From NCBI RefSeq assembly GCF_900446215.1, contig NZ_UAQZ01000014.1:577781-641780 (forward strand): 64,000 bases of DNA. Direction: 5' to 3'. Positions within the stretch are counted from its first letter, which is position 1. Each line of letters starts with the position of its first letter. Of the stretch, positions 36,501 through 44,329 are shown piece after piece. Source of the DNA: Burkholderia cenocepacia. GTDB taxonomy: Bacteria; Pseudomonadota; Gammaproteobacteria; Burkholderiales; Burkholderiaceae. Below the pieces are notes generated by a model. The model saw only the letters and a list, made by a program, of their open reading frames with translations. It was not told the DNA's origin and ran no database searches. Made by a program: the position numbers and the translations under genes.

Positions 36501-36874
36501 CCGGCGCGAACGTTCACGATGTCACGCAGCTGCTGCCGCTGATCGATGCGATTCCGCCAATTCGTGGGTTGCGCGGCCACCCACTGCAGAGACCGCGCGT
36601 GGTCTACGCCGATCGCGGTTACGACTCTGAGCGGCATCGACGCGCGTTGCGCGATCGCGGTATCGAGCCGGTTATCGCCAAGCGCCGCACCGAACATGGC
36701 AGCGGCCTTGGAAAATATCGCTGGGTCGTTGAACGCACGCATGCCTGGCTGCATCACTTCCGTCGTCTCCGCATTCGTTTCGAGCGCCGTGCAGACATTC
36801 ACGGCGCGTTCCTCAAACTCGGTTGCTGCCTGATCTGCTGGAATACCCTTCGGCGGGCCGACCAGTCTTTATGA
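36407..36874 (+). CDS. IS5-family transposase, second reading frame (copy A)
   Basis: Entered by a -1 shift at the CCAAAAAC run near 36405-36411. It carries on KTGPNPTDRARPGSKHHIVT, then the second catalytic Asp (RVVYADRGYDSERHRRAL) and the Glu (KYRWVVERTHAWLHHFRRL). Together with the first frame it forms a complete IS427-type DDE transposase, so the element may be active. Confidence 0.88.
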   Translation, partial: KTGPNPTDRARPGSKHHIVTDANGTPLAAILTGANVHDVTQLLPLIDAIPPIRGLRGHPLQRPRVVYADRGYDSERHRRALRDRGIEPVIAKRRTEHGSGLGKYRWVVERTHAWLHHFRRLRIRFERRADIHGAFLKLGCCLICWNTLRRADQSL

Positions 36875-37233
36875 AACCGTCTCTAAGACTGACGTAGAAC
36901 GCGTGGCCGAAGAAGTCCTGACGGCGCTTATCCTCAGCTCGAGGCGCCAGATATAAACGGGAAACTTGACCGAGGACAAACAGGACGATGGCATCAATCA
37001 AAAAACAGACCTGAACCCAATCGTAGATTCTCGGGTACACGCTTTTGTCAAGCAGCAGCGACAGAATCGACAAGACCGCACCGACGTAAAACAGCCAGTC
37101 CGTCGCGGTATCGGCAAGCTCGACATCATCGAAATAGCGTTTTCGTATCGGGTCTGCGTTCGACATTTTTGTTTCAGAGAAAGCGTTCAATAAACCCGCA
37201 AGTCGTGTCGCGCTATGCCTGCCCGAAAGGTCC

Positions 37234-37704
37234 TCAAGCGGCCTCTCGTCCGACGCCATACCGTCGACGGGCGGCCGACGGTGGATGTTCACCACCGCCC
37301 GTCCATTTTCCCGTCGCCAGCCATTCCTCGAAATACCCCAGCCACTCGACGGCCCACGGAATGTACGTCTCCGACAACTTCATGCCTGTAGACCATTCCT
37401 GCGCCTTCGGCCACCACAGGCAGAGCTTTGTACCCCGCCCGTCGTGCGAGTAGGTATGCGGCAGCCGCTTGCCGTTTGCGAGAGCACTCAGGTCGGGCTC
37501 CAGTACCAAGAGATCCGGCACCTTGCGGCCGGCCTTCAGCCGAAGAAGGCATCGGTATCTGCGCGCATACGGTCCGGGGGAAACAACGAACACGAAGCGC
37601 AACTCCTTGCCGGAACACAAGGTAAATGAACTGTCCGCCAGCTGCAACGACGCGAGATCCAGTGCCCGCGCGGCAAGACTCGGTGGTGGCGGGACGCGTC
37701 GCAT
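37234..37704 (-). CDS. CBASS-associated stand-alone E2-like protein
   Basis: The 156-residue product starts at the base after the CD-NTase stop, so the two are co-translated. It has the prokaryotic E2 layout: a strand-rich start (LRFVFVVSPGPYARRYRCLLR), then LPHTYSHDGRGTKLCLWWPK with the presumed catalytic Cys95, and EWLGYFEEWLATGKWTGGGEHP. In short type II CBASS an E2-like protein without E1 acts on the C-terminus of the CD-NTase to prime it. No E1 or JAB gene is in the locus. The fold call is by motif recognition, so moderate certainty. Confidence 0.8.
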   Translation of the reverse strand: MRRVPPPPSLAARALDLASLQLADSSFTLCSGKELRFVFVVSPGPYARRYRCLLRLKAGRKVPDLLVLEPDLSALANGKRLPHTYSHDGRGTKLCLWWPKAQEWSTGMKLSETYIPWAVEWLGYFEEWLATGKWTGGGEHPPSAARRRYGVGREAA

Positions 37705-39021
37705 TCAATCACCGTAGAACGTGTGCGGCTTCGATCTGGCAATGACGGAAGACGGGGCCGCACCGCCGCCCAGGATTGCCACGCGCCCTGCTTTCCGGTC
37801 AGCTTCCCGCCGCGCGCGATCATCCCTCAGAATCTCTGCTCGCGCGCGCTCCCCGAAAACTGCGGCCACGACGCGAACGACAGCGTCCAGACCGGCATTT
37901 GTTTCGATCACGTCGACAAGCATGCGCAGATCCCGACAGATACGAGCATGCCACTGGTCAAATGCGCCTTGGCGCTCTCGCGTGTTCATGCTGCTTGCGA
38001 GGTTGTCGTAAGGCGACGACGGGTTTTGGAGGTACCAGACCTCCCCGCCGCCGAAATCGCGCTCCCGCGTAAAGTACTGCGGCATCGCCTCGACGATATC
38101 AAGCAAAAGATCCAGCGGCGTGGAATGGGGTTTCGGAGCCAGGTCGACATACGCTGCAGCCGCGAGCGTAGTGATGAATACGGACGAGGGTGCGAAGTCC
38201 TGGTGACCGGTAGTAGCCTTCCCGAACGCTACGTTCCGATGTAGTTTAAGCAGTTGTACCAGGCGGCTCAGCAATCGCTCGAAAACCTCGTCGGCCTTCG
38301 GAAGGGGCGAAATGGATTTGCGTACCGAGTCGGCCGCGAATATCAGATGCTTGACGGCGGTGAAGACCGGCGCAATCGCTGCTGCTTGTGCAAAGCTGCG
38401 GGTCAGCCCACGTGGATTCGTGGGTTCGTACGTCCGCAACTGGCGATCTGGGACACGGCCATGCGTGTCGCCGTACGCAGCCCAGGATAGCGGATCGTCG
38501 ACAACCGGCGTGATATCCGCGAACATGCCGCCAGCATATTCAAGCGTAACGCACCGTTCCCAGCGCTTGACCTTCAGATTATGAGCGCTCGCATATCGTG
38601 ACAGAACCGCGTGCAGGTGATTGATCAGCAACCCGGGACCACCGTCTCCACCGTATCTCGACATCGCACGCTGATCGAGCCGGGCGACCAGATCGATGTC
38701 GAAGCCTTCCCGCGATTCATCCGACGGCCTGAGCAACGTCCCGAGTGCCCTGGAGCCGTGGCCATGAATGTTCGTCGTCAGACCGGCGAACTCGTCACTT
38801 TCAGCTAGATACTCCGCGGTGCTGATGTACGAGGACTCGAGCGCCAGAAGTTGCGTTGACGTGGGTTCGTGCGAGCGCGCGATCGTATCGGCAAGGTGAA
38901 AAAATTGCGTCTCGGCACGGTACGAAAAGAAAGGCCGCCGTTGCGGCACCTGCGACGTTGCTCCGTGCCCCTCTTCCCGGCCACCGCCCAGGGAACTAAT
39001 AGTCAGTGCTGGTGTACTCAT
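37705..39021 (-). CDS. CBASS cyclic oligonucleotide synthase (CD-NTase, SMODS)
   Basis: A 438-residue nucleotidyltransferase. G89-S90 in HGHGSRALGTLL is the helix-1 GS motif; D108 and D110 (EGFDIDLVARL) are the metal-binding pair and D169 (MFADITPVVDD) the third carboxylate. The SMODS C-terminal domain follows (HQDFAPSSVFITTLAAAAY). On phage infection such enzymes make a cyclic di- or trinucleotide that activates the effector. Its end HTFYGD has a penultimate Gly, of interest because E2-type partners act at the C-terminus. All active-site residues are intact. Which nucleotide it makes cannot be told. Confidence 0.92.
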   Translation of the reverse strand: MSTPALTISSLGGGREEGHGATSQVPQRRPFFSYRAETQFFHLADTIARSHEPTSTQLLALESSYISTAEYLAESDEFAGLTTNIHGHGSRALGTLLRPSDESREGFDIDLVARLDQRAMSRYGGDGGPGLLINHLHAVLSRYASAHNLKVKRWERCVTLEYAGGMFADITPVVDDPLSWAAYGDTHGRVPDRQLRTYEPTNPRGLTRSFAQAAAIAPVFTAVKHLIFAADSVRKSISPLPKADEVFERLLSRLVQLLKLHRNVAFGKATTGHQDFAPSSVFITTLAAAAYVDLAPKPHSTPLDLLLDIVEAMPQYFTRERDFGGGEVWYLQNPSSPYDNLASSMNTRERQGAFDQWHARICRDLRMLVDVIETNAGLDAVVRVVAAVFGERARAEILRDDRARREADRKAGRVAILGGGAAPSSVIARSKPHTFYGD

Positions 39022-39043
39022 TTCGCCGTCTCCCGCTCTCGAA

Positions 39044-39208
39044 TTAGCGCTTATGTTTCGCGGGATCGACCAGGGTGTAGGTCTGGTGACGCCCGGGCGT
39101 ATGCGGCAGCGGACGGCCTTTCACTCCCGTCACTTCGGTGCGAGTCGCGTTATTGCGGTACAGCCCCGAGGACAGTGCCGGCGTCCCCGGTTTCAGTGCT
39201 TTCGGCAT
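39044..39208 (-). CDS. Small 54-residue protein, YjzC-like, leading the CBASS operon
   Basis: ATG 39208 follows GAAGGAGAG; the longer frame upstream starts inside the promoter. It begins MPKALKPGTPALSSGLYR and continues TGVKGRPLPHTPGRHQTYTL; it is basic and Gly/Pro-rich. The KPG-x-P-x-SG-x-Y pattern resembles small YjzC-like proteins of unknown role. It is the first gene of the CBASS transcript, 22 bp before the CD-NTase, so it is always made with it. Candidate roles include antidote, scaffold or conjugation partner; none is shown. Confidence 0.75.
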   Translation of the reverse strand: MPKALKPGTPALSSGLYRNNATRTEVTGVKGRPLPHTPGRHQTYTLVDPAKHKR

Positions 39209-39317
39209 GATGCTCTCCTTCCGCTCAAGAGCCTCGCGCCGAATCCGACCGTCGGATTCGCACGCGAAAAGGCGTTCGGTCTTCTTGCCTTTTCGGTTCG
39301 GAAGTCCGACAATGAAA

Positions 39318-39346
39318 ATACTGGACTTCAGAATGACTGAAGTCAA
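39318..39346 (-). promoter_or_regulatory. CBASS promoter with CapH-type operator in the spacer
   Basis: On the minus strand TTGACT (39346-39341), 17-bp spacer, CAGTAT (39323-39318). A perfect 8-bp inverted repeat GACTTCAG-N5-CTGAAGTC (39324-39344) fills the spacer and part of the -35, so a bound repressor would block polymerase. It is the only strong dyad between the CBASS operon and capH and the obvious CapH site. Confidence 0.72.
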
Positions 39347-39375
39347 GCATTTTTTTTATCGAATTTCCGAACATC

Positions 39376-39699
39376 ATGCCAACTCTAGGCGAAAAGATCC
39401 GCACGTTGCGGAAACGGCAAGGGCTCACGCTTGATCAGCTGGCCCTTCAGGTCAGCGCGTCCAAGTCATCGATCTGGGAGCTGGAGAACAAGGAAAAGGC
39501 ACGCCCGTCGGCTGACAGGATTGACGCGATCGCGCAAGCGCTCGGCGTCACCTCCGCGTTTCTGCTGGACGACACGCAAGCCGAGCCTTCCAGGAAGGTC
39601 GCCGACGAGGCGTTCTTCCGAAAGTATGAACAGCTAGACGAGCCCGTTAAACGGCAGCTCCAGGACATCCTCGAAGTTCTCGACCGGAAACGTGACTAA
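39376..39699 (+). CDS. capH: CapH, CBASS transcription repressor (XRE-type HTH)
   Basis: A 107-residue protein. HTH at ~5-60: LGEKIRTLRKRQGLTLDQLA, then VSASKSSIWELENKEKARPSADRIDAIA. A short C-terminal helical part (EAFFRKYEQLDEPVKRQLQDIL) likely dimerises. Divergent from the CBASS operon and overlapping capP by 8 bp. In known CBASS loci CapH represses the operon until CapP cleaves it after DNA damage; order, overlap and operator here fit that. The gene lacks a strong ribosome site. Confidence 0.85.
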   Translation: MPTLGEKIRTLRKRQGLTLDQLALQVSASKSSIWELENKEKARPSADRIDAIAQALGVTSAFLLDDTQAEPSRKVADEAFFRKYEQLDEPVKRQLQDILEVLDRKRD

Positions 39700-40561
39700 T
39701 CAGCCTCTGTCGCCGCAGCGCGAAGCAATGAAGCTGGTGCAGCTTTGGCGGGCTGTACATGGCGAGGCATTTCCGATCCGGACTGGCGAACTGGCCATTG
39801 AATGGTCGCGGCAGGTATCGCCGGCTCGACCCATCGGCGAAGTTCTAGCCCGGGATCTCGATGGCTTTGAGGGCGGACTGTTCTGGTTGCCCAAGAGGGA
39901 AGAATGGGTGATTCTGCATGCCCCCAACGAAGACGCTCCCGGGCGGGCGAACTTCACCATCGGCCACGAGTTTGGTCACTACGTACTGCATCGCACTCGT
40001 GAGGAGGCGTTCCGCTGCTCGCAGAGCGCGACGCTCGGAGTGGCGGCAAAGGCTATTGAACGCGAAGCCGATTTGTTCGCCTCGTATCTGCTCATGCCGA
40101 TTGATGATTTCCGGGACCAAGTGAAGGGCAAACACATTACCCTTAACGTTCTCGGCGAATGCGCCGCCCGATATGGGGTTTCTTTGACGGCGGCGATTCT
40201 GAAATGGATCGACTTCACCGAGCACTCCGCGATCATCGTTTTCGCGCGCGAAGGCATGCTTCACTGGTGGAAGGGCAGCACGAGTGCGAAGAAGTTCGGC
40301 TTCAACCATCTTCACGAAGGCATGGAACTACCGGTGCAATCGCTGGCGATGCAACCTCGCTCAGGGACCTTCGACGTCGACTCCCGCGACGGAATCGAGC
40401 ATGAACGCGGAATCTGGTTTCCCGACACAAAAACTCGCGAGATGGTCGTGATTTCTGATCGTTACGACATGAGCATTTCCCTGCTGATGCTCGAAGGCGC
40501 GACGTGGGACGCCAGTGACGATGAGCTGCTGGCCCCACTCACCGGAACTCCCAGCTTCTGA
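39692..40561 (+). CDS. capP: CapP, ImmA/IrrE-type metallopeptidase
   Basis: A 289-residue COG2856 protease. The zinc motif HEFGHYVLH is at 92-100 and the third ligand Glu is in IEREADLFASYLLMP (~123). A C-terminal GAF-like regulatory part (~180-289) is present, as in IrrE/CapP. ATG 39692 lies 8 bp inside capH, so coupled. The partner CapH is the expected substrate. The active-site residues are intact, so the regulatory arm should still work even though the effector is broken. Confidence 0.87.
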   Translation: MTNQPLSPQREAMKLVQLWRAVHGEAFPIRTGELAIEWSRQVSPARPIGEVLARDLDGFEGGLFWLPKREEWVILHAPNEDAPGRANFTIGHEFGHYVLHRTREEAFRCSQSATLGVAAKAIEREADLFASYLLMPIDDFRDQVKGKHITLNVLGECAARYGVSLTAAILKWIDFTEHSAIIVFAREGMLHWWKGSTSAKKFGFNHLHEGMELPVQSLAMQPRSGTFDVDSRDGIEHERGIWFPDTKTREMVVISDRYDMSISLLMLEGATWDASDDELLAPLTGTPSF

Positions 40562-41634
40562 GCAGCCCCATTCGTTGCCGTCAGCAATGCTGTGACTACC
40601 ATCCCTCGTAATCATCGCGCTCTTCTGACCGTGCGCCCTGACCACCGCTCCGCCTCTTGAGCCCTTGATTATCGCTGAGCCGCCCAAATCTTCATACCTA
40701 AGGCAGACAACGCAAGTCACGCCGAATACGTCACGCTGCAGAAGAAGAACTCAAAGAGGTGTATATGGATTCAGCGCAGGACAAGATCACCGGCGAAATC
40801 GTCGAAGCCGAACAACTCTGGCTCATCCCCGAGGTCGACAAGGACCGGTACGTCTGCCGCGGATGTGGAATCAAGCTCACGCCCGCCGCTTATCGACCGG
40901 AGAATGTGGTCCGGCCATACTTCACTGCGCGAGACGGCGATCACAAGCTGGGGTGCGATGTCAATGGGGAGAAAAAGCTCGTCACCAAGGGCAAGAAGAA
41001 TCGCGTAAGCACGCCGAAGGAAGGGTTTCCTGCGCCATATCCGTCGAAGCTCGTCCTGCGCGATCTCCGGGCAATCACGGGCGAACCGGGCGGCGGCGAC
41101 AATGACGGAACGGGAGGCAGCGGCACCAGACGGAGGGGCGACGGCGAGCGCGGCACATCTACGTCGAACCGTCGCCGCGTCGCGAACACGATTCGCCGGA
41201 TCTGTCGGACCTTCATCAATTTCCCGTACGATCGGGATCTCGAACTGGAAGTGCCTGGCATCGACGCGACGAAATATCTGTCCGTATTCAAGAAACTGAA
41301 ATGGGACGAACTGGCTCGCTACCCGGACACCCGGATTTTCTATGCCGCGATTCGGTGGAGCAAGCCCTTAGAGACTGACGAATTTCTCGAAGTCACCGTT
41401 GACGCCGGCGAGCGCGATCAGGAAAAGCGGCTTGCGCGTGGTCACCGTGTTCGCGTCGAATGGGCTGACTGGAGCAAGGCGAAGCGCACATACGTGCGCA
41501 ACGAAATCGAAGCCGCCCGCAAAGAGGCGATTGCAGCAAAAGACAAAGAGACGGTTTCAAAAAGGCCCGGTGGGGCTGTTAACTTGCGCGGCGAGCTGTT
41601 AACCTCAGGCATCGGAACAACTGAGACCGAGGAG

Positions 41635-42078
41635 ATGGCCAAGCCGATCATTGACGACGAACTGTGGACATTGATCGAGCCGTTATTGCCGCCACCCAAG
41701 CCGCGGCGCGAGAAAAACCCAGGCCGCCTGCCTGTTTCGAATCGCGCCGCGCTGACCGGCATCCTGTTCGTTCTCAAGACCGGACTGCGCTGGCGCGACC
41801 TGCCCGCCGAGATGGGCTGCGGCTCGGGCGTGACTTGCTGGCGACGGCTACGCGATTGGCAGGCTGCGGGCGTATGGGATCGCCTGCACGAATTGCTGCT
41901 TGCGAAGCTGCGAGCAGCAGACCAAATCGATTTCTCGCGAGCCGCAGTCGATTCCTCATCGATTCGCGCCGTTGGGGCGGGCCAAAAACTGGGCCAAACC
42001 CCACCGATCGCGCGCGACCAGGTTCTAAGCACCACATCGTCACCGACGCCAATGGCACGCCGCTCGCGGCGATCCTGA
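41635..42078 (+). CDS. IS5-family transposase, first reading frame (copy B)
   Basis: Same protein as copy A's first frame: DUF4096-type N-terminal domain and first catalytic Asp, needing a -1 shift near 41985 to continue. ATG 41635 follows GAGGAG. Confidence 0.9.
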   Translation: MAKPIIDDELWTLIEPLLPPPKPRREKNPGRLPVSNRAALTGILFVLKTGLRWRDLPAEMGCGSGVTCWRRLRDWQAAGVWDRLHELLLAKLRAADQIDFSRAAVDSSSIRAVGAGQKLGQTPPIARDQVLSTTSSPTPMARRSRRS

Positions 42079-42452
42079 CCGGCGCGAACGTTCACGATGT
42101 CACGCAGCTGCTGCCGCTGATCGATGCGATTCCGCCAATTCGTGGGTTGCGCGGCCACCCACTGCAGAGACCGCGCGTGGTCTACGCCGATCGCGGTTAC
42201 GACTCTGAGCGGCATCGACGCGCGTTGCGCGATCGCGGTATCGAGCCGGTTATCGCCAAGCGCCGCACCGAACATGGCAGCGGCCTTGGAAAATATCGCT
42301 GGGTCGTTGAACGCACGCATGCCTGGCTGCATCACTTCCGTCGTCTCCGCATTCGTTTCGAGCGCCGTGCAGACATTCACGGCGCGTTCCTCAAACTCGG
42401 TTGCTGCCTGATCTGCTGGAATACCCTTCGGCGGGCCGACCAGTCTTTATGA
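41985..42452 (+). CDS. IS5-family transposase, second reading frame (copy B)
   Basis: Same as copy A's second frame: entered by the -1 shift, it holds the second Asp (VVYADRGYDS) and the Glu (YRWVVERTHAWL). No difference from copy A seen. Confidence 0.88.
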   Translation, partial: KTGPNPTDRARPGSKHHIVTDANGTPLAAILTGANVHDVTQLLPLIDAIPPIRGLRGHPLQRPRVVYADRGYDSERHRRALRDRGIEPVIAKRRTEHGSGLGKYRWVVERTHAWLHHFRRLRIRFERRADIHGAFLKLGCCLICWNTLRRADQSL

Positions 42453-42632
42453 AACCGTCTCAAAGGCAACAAAGAAAAGGGTTACCTGTTCTTTGTAGGG
42501 GAGCAAGACAACGACGACGCGACGCTGTTCCGTGTCACCGATCACCGGCTGATCTGTTGCCTGGTCGACGAAATCACATACCCGACGTTGAGCAAACAGA
42601 CCGGCTCACGCCCATCAAGAGTCGTGGCGTGA

Positions 42633-43093
42633 ACCGCCAGCGCATCGGCGCGAGATACATGCAGAGCGCCGCCACGAGCGACTTCGCAACGGTACAAATT
42701 TGCTCCGTCACCGTACCGGCACGAAGCATCCCGGCGTACACGTTGCCCCCAGGGAGGTAGCGGGGGCGAATAGCGCCGCCGCCAACGCGATCGCCCACGT
42801 CATGCGCGGCATCGCGCCGGCGCTGCCGTCGCTCGTGTCCAGCGATTCGTCTGCGACAACCGCACACCGAAGCCTCCCGTTGCCTGACCTTGCGCCTTCA
42901 GTGCATGCCCAACAGTTCGTAGATTGCGCTTGCTGCGCCACCCCGAAGAGGCAGCCAACATCAGCGACGAAAGCACCATGGACCCAAGCCCGGATGAAGT
43001 GACCGCCAGGAGGCTGTTAATCACCTCCTGGCGGCCTTCGCAAGACATCATCTACTACACCCACTCGATTCATTGAGCCTGTTGTAGCCCGAT
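42633..43093. other. Gap between CBASS-linked gene and satellite-like element
   Basis: No supportable gene. A minus frame could encode a short secretion-signal-like peptide (MTWAIALAAALFAPATSLGA, from ~42803) but lacks a clear ribosome site. Holds the 11-bp hairpin described separately. It is probably where two modules were joined. Confidence 0.4.
43003..43034. repeat. Perfect 11-bp inverted repeat with 10-base loop
   Basis: CCGCCAGGAGG, ten bases, CCTCCTGGCGG. Placed 60 bp from the end of the Gp2 gene. There is no T run, so it is a poor terminator; it could be a terminator without U-tract, a recombination or replication site. Confidence 0.75.
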
Positions 43094-44293
43094 TTATTCA
43101 TTCTGGTCCTTATCCAGCTTACCCGTGTTCGCATCAGTCACGCCGTGCGACGAAGGTTCAATCAACTCGGTACTGGTCCCGCTCGCTTCCGAATCAACAC
43201 GAGGACGACCTGAAGACGACTTCTTCGGCACTTGGCCCATGTCGAACGTTCGGATACGATCGGCACTCTTGAGCATCAGGTACTGCTCCGACTTGGCGAG
43301 ATACACGAGGTTCTTACGCAGCGCTTCTCGCTTCTTCGTGTCCTTCCAGTCGATCTGCCCCACACCAACACCGTGGCCGCGCTTCTCGTAACTCTTCTTC
43401 AACTGAGCCCTGTTGCTGTTCCAGTAATCGCCCTTTCCTTCAGTGACTACGTTCGCCCAATACTCACCGATCAGCATGGCGATGTACTCGTCGTGGTTGT
43501 GCTCTGCCGAGTAGAACAAGATCACATGCAAATGCAACCCCGTGCCCTCGCCTTGTTCGATAGCCCATACGTAGTTCGCAATACCTGACATCAACGTGTT
43601 AAACCGACGAGCGGCGAAGAAGCGGTCACGATGCTGCTGGATCACTTCTGGCGTAATCCAACGGCGAAACTGAGGCTTGTAGCGCAGCGTCAACGCCAGG
43701 ACCAACCAACGCGATCTACCGGTCTCTGCCGAGAACATCTCCTCTTCCAATGTCAATACGTTTGCCCTGTTCTTCTCAGCGTTTGCTTCTCTCAGTCGTT
43801 CACGCTCCCTGAATGCACGCGACTGACAACGCTCACGAATCTTCTCGATGAGCAGGTCGAACAGGTCCATGTATCGCATGCCATCAGCTCGTACGACGTC
43901 TCCCGGCTTATCGAAAGCAAAAGGATGCCGATCGCCGATCAAGCCCAGTTCCTTACAAACGTCGTAGAACACCTCTACGCGTGCCGTGTAGTGGTAGACC
44001 TCAGCGTAGCGCTCCAACCACTCGTTCACCAAACGATAGTAGCGTTTGCCAAAGTAGAGTTCACGGATGCGCTTGATACCGCTGTATCGAGCAGTCTCCT
44101 CAATGAACGAGCCTTTACGTCCCTTCTCGATTTCTTGAACGAACTTCTCAATGGCAAAGAGATAGCGGGAAGCGTAGCCTTTGTGAATGACCACTTGCCT
44201 ACGTCCATCTATATCGATTTCTTCGAGGTTCATACGCTCATCGAGGCGAGCGATTACCTCCAGTGCTTCCTGGTCTTCATTAACGTTATTCAT
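43094..44293 (-). CDS. Inovirus Gp2/YagK-YfjJ-type replication-like protein
   Basis: From ATG 44293 it has 399 residues (GTG 44317 possible). The C-terminal ~200 residues are the YagK/YfjJ domain. LHLHVILFYSAEHNHDEYI near residue 265 has the H-hydrophobic-H motif of HUH replication initiators, and a Tyr-rich segment (GKGDYWNSNRAQLKKSYEKRG) may give the active Tyr. The long N-terminal part is unrecognised. Homologues occur in inoviruses and P4-like satellites next to YfjI and AlpA, as here. It is the last gene of a leftward run. Confidence 0.75.
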   Translation of the reverse strand: MNNVNEDQEALEVIARLDERMNLEEIDIDGRRQVVIHKGYASRYLFAIEKFVQEIEKGRKGSFIEETARYSGIKRIRELYFGKRYYRLVNEWLERYAEVYHYTARVEVFYDVCKELGLIGDRHPFAFDKPGDVVRADGMRYMDLFDLLIEKIRERCQSRAFRERERLREANAEKNRANVLTLEEEMFSAETGRSRWLVLALTLRYKPQFRRWITPEVIQQHRDRFFAARRFNTLMSGIANYVWAIEQGEGTGLHLHVILFYSAEHNHDEYIAMLIGEYWANVVTEGKGDYWNSNRAQLKKSYEKRGHGVGVGQIDWKDTKKREALRKNLVYLAKSEQYLMLKSADRIRTFDMGQVPKKSSSGRPRVDSEASGTSTELIEPSSHGVTDANTGKLDKDQNE

Positions 44294-44312
44294 GGTCGAG
44301 TGATGATATGTC

Positions 44313-44329
44313 GTCACCCCGAGGGTGAC
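44313..44329. repeat. Perfect 7-bp hairpin GTCACCC-CGA-GGGTGAC
   Basis: Located 20 bp upstream of the Gp2 ATG. May be an operator or a nick-site hairpin for the HUH-like protein. Confidence 0.6.

Larger units (their letters stand above)
35970..36883 (+). mobile_element. IS5-family element, copy A (914 bp)
   Basis: Terminal repeat GAGACGGTTTCA at 35970 and its complement ending at 36883. TAA is duplicated on both sides (35967-35969 and 36884-36886), the short target duplication of the IS427 group. It sits in reverse orientation to the effector gene it splits. The sequence appears identical to copy B (41548-42461) over the stretches I compared. Confidence 0.95.
35485..37166 (-). pseudogene. 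CBASS S-4TM-type membrane effector, split by IS5
   Basis: Removing the IS5 copy and one TAA duplication rejoins an exact frame of 254 residues (HAFYVSL | NHQATDG). The reconstructed protein begins MSNADPIRKRYFDD and has four membrane helices in two pairs: DWLFYVGAVLSILSLLL and WVQVCFLIDAIVLFVLG, then IKLLVYAVLWLVCVI and LGVILAASQVVFSEQLV. This is the layout of SMODS-associated 4TM effectors. It is the last gene after the CD-NTase and E2-like genes. Four-helix effectors are thought to open the inner membrane when bound by the cyclic oligonucleotide. As found here it is inactive. An ATG at 37259 is an alternative start. Confidence 0.82.
41548..42461 (+). mobile_element. IS5-family element, copy B (914 bp)
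   Basis: Same terminal repeats, length and gene layout as copy A, offset by exactly 5578 bp, with AAA duplicated at both ends (41545-41547 and 42462-42464). Same orientation as the host gene, in contrast to copy A. Confidence 0.95.
40765..42632 (+). pseudogene. Unrecognised Cys-rich protein gene, split by IS5 copy B
   Basis: ATG 40765 follows AGAGG. Removing the IS and one AAA rejoins a frame of 316 residues (AAKDK | GNKEKGYLFF). Residues ~27-65 form a possible zinc-binding unit, YVCRGCGIKLTPAAYRPENV then FTARDGDHKLGCD, like the N-terminus of CoiA-type proteins. A Gly/Asp/Arg-rich linker (~108-140) and a C-terminal domain (KYLSVFKKLKWDELARYPD; YLFFVGEQDNDDATLFRV) follow. The domain order suggests a nucleic-acid-related role. 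It lies ~200 bp after capP on the same strand. Confidence 0.7.

Noticed and set aside
42708..42941. Short minus frame with a signal-peptide-like segment
   Set aside because: No ribosome site and overlapping frames; the product would be a fragment at best.
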